Positions 57,851 through 64,000 of a stretch of DNA of 64,000 nt are shown here, piece after piece; within the stretch, counting starts at the first letter, position 1; every line of letters starts with the position of its first letter. The stretch is taken from contig OY754977.1 in assembly GCA_963576475.1 (NCBI GenBank), positions 8,497,089 to 8,561,088 on the forward strand. The letters are read 5' to 3'. Source of the stretch: Molanna angustata (taxonomy: Eukaryota; Arthropoda; Insecta; Trichoptera; Molannidae). Below the pieces are notes generated by a model. That model saw only the letters and a program-made list of their open reading frames with translations, was not told the origin of the DNA and made no database searches. The position numbers were made by a program, and so were the translations under genes.

Positions 57851-58200
57851 TCTATTACGTTGTTTATTTATAGATACATTTACATATTATATAAGTACAT
57901 GTACATACATATACATACATACATATTACCTATAGGTAGCTAAAAACGCGCTGATTTTCAATACAACTTAATCAACATTCTATGTCAACATTAATAATTT
58001 ACAACAATCTTTTCAAGTAGTTTAGTGGTTGTGTTTCATTTTTAGTGTATTAAAATATCTATAAAAGTTTAAAAATGGATGTGCATGATGCTGCTGAAAG
58101 TACTGAAAAGGTTTTGATTGAGAAATATGTGAAAAATAATGATTTATACCTACAAGGCAAATGTCATGAAAAAATTAAAACATATAGAGGCGCCGAACAC

Positions 58201-58545
58201 CATACCTACCTATTTGTTTTTGTTAGGTAAGTAGAAACGATACCTACCTATTCGCTTTTGATAGGTTAGTAGGTACCATACCTACCTATTTGATTTTGAT
58301 AGGTAAGTAGATACCATATCTACCTATTTACTTTTGATAAGTTAATATATACCATACCTACCTATTAGATTTTGATAGGTAAGTAGGTGCCATACCTACC
58401 TATTCACTTTTGATAGGTAAGTAGGCACCATATCTATTTATTTGCTTTTGATAGGTAAAAAGATACCATACCTACCTATATTTGCTTTTGATATGTCAGT
58501 AGATACCATTTCAACCTATTTGCTTTTGATTGGTCAGTAGGTAGG
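58201..58545. repeat. 38-bp minisatellite, nine units
   Basis: Unit starts at 58201, 58239, 58277, 58315, 58353, 58391, 58429, 58467 and 58507: exactly 38 bp apart except the last (40). Consensus begins CATACCTACCTATTTGC and contains TTTTGATAGGTAAGTAG. TACCTAT and ATAGGTA within each unit can pair, so every monomer encodes a small hairpin with a 9-nt loop. Confidence 0.93.
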
Positions 58546-59014
58546 TAGGTACTATCGAATTGTGATATGAAATATCACAAAAATGTGATGTCCGCCAAAT
58601 TTTCATAGGATTTAACAATTTTTTGTGAAATTGTATCACATTTCGCACATACTAGACCGCTATAATATACCTATTCGCTTGTGATAGGTAGGAAAGTTGG
58701 TACCATATATTCGCTTTGGTTATTATATAAGTAGGTATTAATACCTACCAACTAACACACATGCACTATCCATTGTGTGAATAAAATCACTTACAGAAAT
58801 CCCGCCCATGTACCTAATAAAAAATTATCCCTCTGAATATTTTATTGTCATTTGAATCGACTATCAAATTCCACGTTACAAAAACAAGAAAAATTAACCA
58901 ACATTTCTCAAACTATGAATCTATTTCAAAGGGGCTCGACTTTATTGATGGAGGTTGGTACCAGAGGTAGGTAAGCATACCTACTTATACCCGCCCTTGA
59001 GGTGAGGTTATCAC

Positions 59015-59060
59015 AAAAACGGCGCTATAAAAATAATCCAAATTTATTATTATTATTACT
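59015..59060 (+). mobile_element. L2-like LINE 3' end, short
   Basis: ACGGCGCTATAAAAATAATC then TTTATTATTATTATTA is the terminal part of the L2-like end at 28775-28720. Confidence 0.55.
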
Positions 59061-59360
59061 CTTCGTGGACGCTCTTCACTTTTATTAATAGTTGCCAATA
59101 TCATGATTGTATTTTAATTTATATTTAATGCATCAATTCAACTCACTTCTTTAAATTAGGGACGAATACTACTAATAATTTAAAAGTTAATTCAATAGGT
59201 TGGTACCTACTTTTCTCCTCAAAAGTCTTTTTATACCTTTCATTTTTATATAAGTAGGAACCTACCTACCAAATAATATTCATTTTCTTTTTTTCAAATC
59301 GGAGTGTCATTGGAAACGAATGTACCTACTTACCCATATAAAATTTCAATTAGATTGGAC

Positions 59361-59669
59361 CATAGATTTTTATTATAATATACTCGTAGGTACTAGATGT
59401 AGATTTTTCCGGGGGATTTTTGACCTTTTGGTTCCAGACCACATCGTTTTTCTATAGAAAATAACGACTAATGTGAGTTGTTTTCGGATTTATTTGTCTA
59501 AAAAACATTTTAATTATTAAGGTTTAGAGAACAGTTATCTAAAATGTGTTGAAATGTTAGGAAAACTGAAATATGTCGCCAACCAAAACGCCAAACGCGC
59601 GATATTCCATGACTCACTTTTTGCACGGAGTACCTACATACATCTAGTATGTTATAATAAAAATCTATG
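59361..59669 (+). mobile_element. MITE family C with 8-bp target duplication
   Basis: 309 bp flanked by GATTGGAC on both sides (59353-59360 and 59670-59677). Ends CATAGATTTTTATTATAATA and TTATAATAAAAATCTATG are inverted copies, continued by TACTAGATG against CATCTAGTA. An 8-bp duplication is a hAT/P/Merlin-type signature; hAT-like is the simplest reading. No coding capacity. Confidence 0.92.
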
Positions 59670-60164
59670 GATTGGACTTTGAGAAGTGGTATTTATTCGA
59701 TTTAAAATGCACCTAACGATATACCAAAGATTTCCATATAATATAGGTATAAAATTTTTGATTATTTAGAAGTTACTTAATTTCATAACAATATATTCTT
59801 TATTATCCATTATTATATACTCGAAGTTTATGAACCACAGTTTAATATTTATGAGGGATCCCGCCCATCCAGTCACCGTTAAGTTTGAAGGATGATATAA
59901 ATTTTTCAACAATGAACAGTTTGGTTTTGGGACGGCCCACATATATTTTATTGTTTATTTAACATTTTAAATTTGCAACCCCCCTTTCAATAACAAATAA
60001 CAATATCTAACTGTATAACAATGAAATTAAACTCTTTAAAAACATCGTCGTTATAAGCGTGTTAGCTGTTTCATAAACCTAAAATCTCTCTCCACGATGC
60101 AGATATTCGTTGATTTTTAATTTTGAGAAATAATTTGTTACCTATCGCCTAAAAATACATAAAC

Positions 60165-60720
60165 ATGAGCTGATGGGGAATCGAACAACTCTTTAAGGAG
60201 GCATATAAACCTAAACACCCCCTTAAGATGCGTAGGTGGAATGATCACCTGTCAGTGACTCGTATTCGAACAGGATCGTTCTACGCTGGAATCCAGCCCA
60301 CGATCCCTTCAAAACCTTGGTTTCAGGGAAGAGGATTTTCCAGAAGAGATATTTCCTGTTTAACAAGAATGAGAATTGGTCACTGTATTGTGGCTACTCA
60401 CCTGTTTAAAATTCGTGTATTTAGCAGCCCTATCTGTGAGTGTGGTCTAGAGGAGGAGACTATAGACCATATGTTTTTTAATTGCAATAACCGGTCTAAT
60501 ATCAGTGGTCTGTATCAATTCTTTATCGACACTGTTCATACATCTCCAATTAACATCTCCTACCTGTTATCTCTTAATAATTCAAAAATTTATGTCTTGT
60601 TGTTAAAATTTCTAAAAACTCACAACATCGAACTGTAACTTTATCTTGAACTTTTTATATTCTCCTAAAACTGCTCCTATTTATATTTTCATCCAAGGCA
60701 TATAGCACTCTATATAGGGT
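60165..60720 (+). pseudogene. LINE ORF2 C-terminus with zinc knuckle
   Basis: The open frame runs from 60174 (after a TGA at 60171) to a stop at 60636-60638. It reads GIEQLFKEAYKPKHPL, RTGSFYAGIQPTIPSKPWF, RRDISCLTRMRIGHC, then CECG...TIDHMFFNC, a CCHC-type knuckle. The order R-I-GH followed by a CxCG...H...C cluster is typical of the end of Jockey/R1/I-type ORF2. The RT domain is absent. The 3'UTR ends in poly-A after CCATATAAAGC at about 60740. Confidence 0.75.
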
Positions 60721-60802
60721 GAATTGCCATATAAAGCAAAAAAAAAACCTAAACACCCCAATTTCAAATCACATATCTAAAATATATTAAACAGTGTGTT
60801 TC

Positions 60803-61002
60803 TTAAAAAAATACCATAAGTATTTTCAACATTTTTTTATACGTAGTGAATGTTAAAAAATACCATAAGTATTTTCAACATTTTTTTATAGGTATTGAAT
60901 GTCTAAAAAATATCATAAGTATTTTCAATATTTTTTAATAGGTAGTGAATGTCTAAAAAATACCATAAGTATTTTTAACACTTTTTTATAGATAGTGAAT
61001 GT
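60803..61002. repeat. Tandem repeat, four units of about 50 bp
   Basis: ATACCATAAGTATTTT recurs at 60811, 60860, 60910 and 60960, each followed by CAACATTTTTTTATAGGTAG-like and TGAATGT. Units differ at a few bases. Confidence 0.9.
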
Positions 61003-61009
61003 AAAATTC

Positions 61010-62255
61010 AGCTTAAATTCCCCTAAAAAAATATGGATAATATCCATTTATACAGAATTTTTTAATAAATACTCCATAAGTATGTGTCGTAGAGAAATAA
61101 ATGTTTTATGTGCTTAAAGAGTGTATAAAATCAAAGGGAATGTGTGATAAGCTTTTAATTTCATGTCAGGTTTTTTCTTAAAATTCAAAAAATCAATAAT
61201 TCAAATCACGTATAAATATTTTTGAACAGATTTTTAATTATCTCAATAGAGACGAACCGGGAGAACCGGGAGAATTTACTGTAGGAGAACCGGGAAATCA
61301 AGGCACCTACAGGGCTTACGACCTGTCATCGGCTGGTTTACGTGATCACTTTATGCGCTTACGCAATGTTCACCAATTATGCCTTTTTAATGAGATCCCT
61401 ATCAATTCAATGTTGAAAGTTCTATATATTGTAATACTGAAATTCTTTTCGCTTGAAAATAAGGATTTTTTACTACAGCCATCTATGTGTGAAATTATGA
61501 ACAACATTATTATTATTTTTTATTTATTTTTGTTGTAACGCCATCTATTGAGAGAATTGGTTTTTTGTAAATAATGAGAGCCTGAGGTGACAAAAACGTA
61601 TAAATACTTTCCAATGCACGTGGATATTACCACACTAACACGTAACTTCATAGTGTATTAGGCGGTTTCAATATATTATTATCAGTTTAGCGTTATATGC
61701 TCTCTTTTTTTAGAAAGTAAAAAAAATGTAAAAAAACAAACGAACCATTATGTATGGTAGTAGGTACCTACTGTAGATAAATAATTTCACAAATGACTAA
61801 ACATTTTATTTTCTACAAAAAATATTTGGTAATAAATTTGTTTGAAAATTGCGAAAACATAAATTCAATGTCTTTCATTTTTAAAAAACAAAAAATAGTA
61901 CGAAGATAATTTGCAGACCAAAATAAATATCATCACTAGATACAATTGTGTATTTAAAACAATTCCTTTGATATTTACCAACGCAGAGAAACCCTCTCAT
62001 TGCTATCAACATAATGGTAAAAATAATATTTCAAAAACATTAAAGAAAAAATAATCTTGGAAAACAACCGCATAAAAATAACTAGCAGAACGCAAATTCC
62101 AAGCCTTTGAAAGGTTTTTATAATCAAGACGAAATTTATCAATAAATATTTTTCATTTTTCTGGACTGGGGACTTTGTTTTTTCATCTTCCTTGGTCATT
62201 TTCATTCCACTACTGGATGAAGAGCTTTTCCATCTGCCTCATAGAAGCAGGATTC
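61010..62255. other. AT-rich interval without gene
   Basis: A short degenerate repeat GAACCGGGA occurs three times at 61254-61294. Nothing else recognisable. Confidence 0.4.
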
Positions 62256-62259
62256 GCAT

Positions 62260-62365
62260 GATGTGAAGTGATTTCAAATAAATTTCTCCTCTGCTGAGTA
62301 TCGATTTTAGGAATCCGGCACATAAGTTAAAGCTCACCACCTGTGCCACGGCGGTCAGCGTCTGT
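62260..62365 (-). other. Possible tRNA-derived SINE head
   Basis: Minus strand: CCGTGGCACAGGTGGTGAGC fits an A-box/D-arm, followed by GTGCCGGATTCC at a B-box-like distance. No anticodon stem could be drawn with confidence. Confidence 0.3.
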
Positions 62366-62426
62366 TTTAATTGTGAATACAGAATATCTCAACTCTTGAT
62401 TTGAAGTATCTATAAGAATCTATATG

Positions 62427-62490
62427 ACAGCGCCCTTGGAATGATATTGTATCACTAAACGACGCTTTATAAATTCTATTTACTATTATA
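62427..62490 (+). mobile_element. L2-like LINE 3' end
   Basis: CAGCGCCCTTGGAATGATAT, CACTAAACGACGCTTTATAA and a TTACTATTAT tail match the 3' end of the element at 28700-29752. Confidence 0.7.
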
Positions 62491-62713
62491 ATTGTTTTTC
62501 TGGAATATCATACTTCTTCCTTGGTTCAATATTCGGGGATCGTTTGACAGCAAAGCGCAGCATTTTTTCCTCCACTCCGTTAGATCTTCAGCGACTCTTA
62601 GTGATTGCATTCTGGTCATCCAATTTTTTCAGTCTTTTTAATTTCATTCCAAAATCAACTGTACCTTCTTACAAGATGATTAATGATCAAGTGAGTGAAT
62701 TATGTACAAATTT

Positions 62714-63408
62714 TATTTTAAGAGGGTGACTGCAGCCAACGTACCTATTTTTTCAATTTGATATACCTTCATTATTACTAAACGAATCATTTTGAAAAAA
62801 GTAACCTAGTTAGTTTGGATATTAATAAAGAGAAATATACCTTAACTTTTTGATTATGTTCTGTATATATTCTTGTAGGAAAATAATAAGCATACCCCGA
62901 TTTTAGACATTTATCTTAAATTTCTAAAAAAATATAAGGTATAGAGCAATATTTTTTTTTATAAATTAAAGAACAACAAAATACCTGGAAAAATATGATA
63001 TGACGTTGCATTAACGCATCAGGTGAAGTAAATAAACCAAAAAAACTTTTATCACGCAATGGCGCTGAATAAAAAATAAATGTTTTTTCGGTTTATTTAC
63101 TAAACCTGAAGCATTAATGCAACGTCACATCATATTTTTCGAGATATTTTTGTCTTCTTTAATTAAAAAAAAAAGATATTACTCTACGCCTTATAGTTTA
63201 TTAAAAATATATGATAAATGTTGAAATTCGGGGTATGCCATTATTTTTCTACAAGAAACAGAACATTATGAAAACGTTAAGATATATTTTTGTTTATGAA
63301 TATCCAAACTATCTAAATTATTTTTTTCAAAACGATTTGATAATAAATAATGATGGTATATCAAATTGAAAAATAGGTATGTTGGCAGCAGTCCCCCCCT
63401 TAAAAATT
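62714..63408. mobile_element. 0.7-kb inverted-repeat (fold-back) element
   Basis: Left arm 62714-63048 and right arm 63082-63408 are inverted copies over about 330 bp: GACTGCAGCCAACGTACC against GGTATGTTGGCAGCAGTC outside, AAGCATACCCCGA against TCGGGGTATGCC in the middle, and GACGTTGCATTAACGC against GCATTAATGCAACGTC inside. The spacer is only about 35 bp. No coding capacity. Confidence 0.92.
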
Positions 63409-63655
63409 ATTGCCTACTTCTTGTGAAATCAACTACCTACCTATATTTACAATGTTATAATTAATCAACATTTAGGTACGTATAAAGCAACAAAAACCAT
63501 TTGAGCCGGATCCGATTGTGAAATGATACCGGATAACCGGATTCGCTGAATTACCGGATCAGGAATGCAATTCCTAGACTCTCTTAATCGAGTGCAATTC
63601 CTATAAATCTGTATAGTAGGTAGGTGCCTAATATACTACATGTTCTCGCACACCT

Positions 63656-63840
63656 GGGGGGCAAGTCTGGTCCGACCGGCGAAATCAAAACCCTAGTGAT
63701 TACCCATATCATGGTTATAATTATCATATGGAGTTCTATGACATCTTAAGATATTATAGAACTCCATATAATAATTATATCCATGATATGGGAATCACGA
63801 GGGTTTTGATTTCGCCGATTGGACCAGACTTGCCCCCCCC
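63656..63840. mobile_element. 185-bp palindrome (fold-back family P)
   Basis: Arms 63656-63739 and 63756-63840 mirror each other: GGGGGGCAAGTCTGGTCCGA, GCGAAATCAAAACCC, CCCATATCATGG and GAGTTCTAT. The centre holds ATCTTAAGAT. Shares CCCATATCATG, ATAATTATC and GGAGTTCTAT with the palindrome at 51336-51505. Confidence 0.93.
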
Positions 63841-64000
63841 CCAGTTCTAATTGCATAAAGACCATAGGTACCTTTATTTCGCCGTCATATTCGTTCCATC
63901 TAGTATTGAAACAATATTTCATAAATTCAAAGGGTACCTACTCCGATCCTTTAGCCATGTACCAACGAGAGAAAGTGAAAGAAAACCTCGAGAGGTCAGT

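Overview
This is eukaryotic, AT-rich, repeat-packed DNA, most likely from a moth or butterfly. I see no prokaryotic gene organisation. The pointers to Lepidoptera are frequent AGGTACCTA-type motifs (densest at 55200-58800), a Helitron with the insect-type ends, several RTE-, Jockey-, CR1/L2- and R1-like LINE families, tRNA-derived SINEs and many fold-back elements. The order assignment is inference; the insect-like repeat content is what the sequence shows.

The only host gene I can name is a forkhead transcription factor of the FoxQ2/fd102C type at 48900-50096 on the minus strand. It is a single uninterrupted reading frame in a GC-rich island, and a large fold-back element lies about 140 bp beyond its stop codon. 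A weak second candidate is a small secreted-peptide gene at 42828-43016. A CpG-rich stretch at 54940-55160 might be a promoter or first exon.

Layout. 1-7540: two RTE-like 3' ends, then an apparently intact two-ORF LINE (ORF1 2224-3411, ORF2 3441-6320, 3'UTR with a duplicated hairpin) and a SINE; the block appears to have split an older short repeat whose halves lie at 1557-1602 and 7462-7540. 7700-12514: copies of non-autonomous repeat 'A', a perfect 11 x 28 bp satellite, and a 5'-truncated RTE LINE with a long open frame (9495-11950). 12600-19500: LINE fragments, a 1.04-kb inverted-repeat element (14681-15717), an R1-like C-terminus and a reverse RTE-like C-terminus. 19498-24962: long (AT)n arrays holding a hairpin MITE, then a near-perfect tandem duplication (offset 2339 bp) carrying a fold-back element with CCAAGTG repeats. 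25800-30250: LINE ends, a SINE, a Helitron with a duplicated 5' module and L2-like LINE pieces. 31000-46440: repeat families A, B, E, F and G, RTE and R1 fragments, a 397-bp inverted dimer and a long (TTTA)n array. 48235-50700: fold-back element plus the FoxQ2 locus. 51000-64000: SINEs, two related near-perfect palindromes (51336, 63656), a MITE family with one perfect 8-bp target duplication (59361), two minisatellites, a Jockey/R1/I-like C-terminus and a 0.7-kb inverted repeat (62714).

Apart from FoxQ2 there is no gene system here. The genes do not form a pathway; the window reads as layers of nested transposition around one developmental regulator. The best novelty candidates are the variety of fold-back/palindromic families, the AT-array-embedded hairpin, the CCAAGTG-repeat fold-back element with its odd duplication junction, and a LINE ORF1 whose SGNH-like domain seems to lack the usual catalytic serine.
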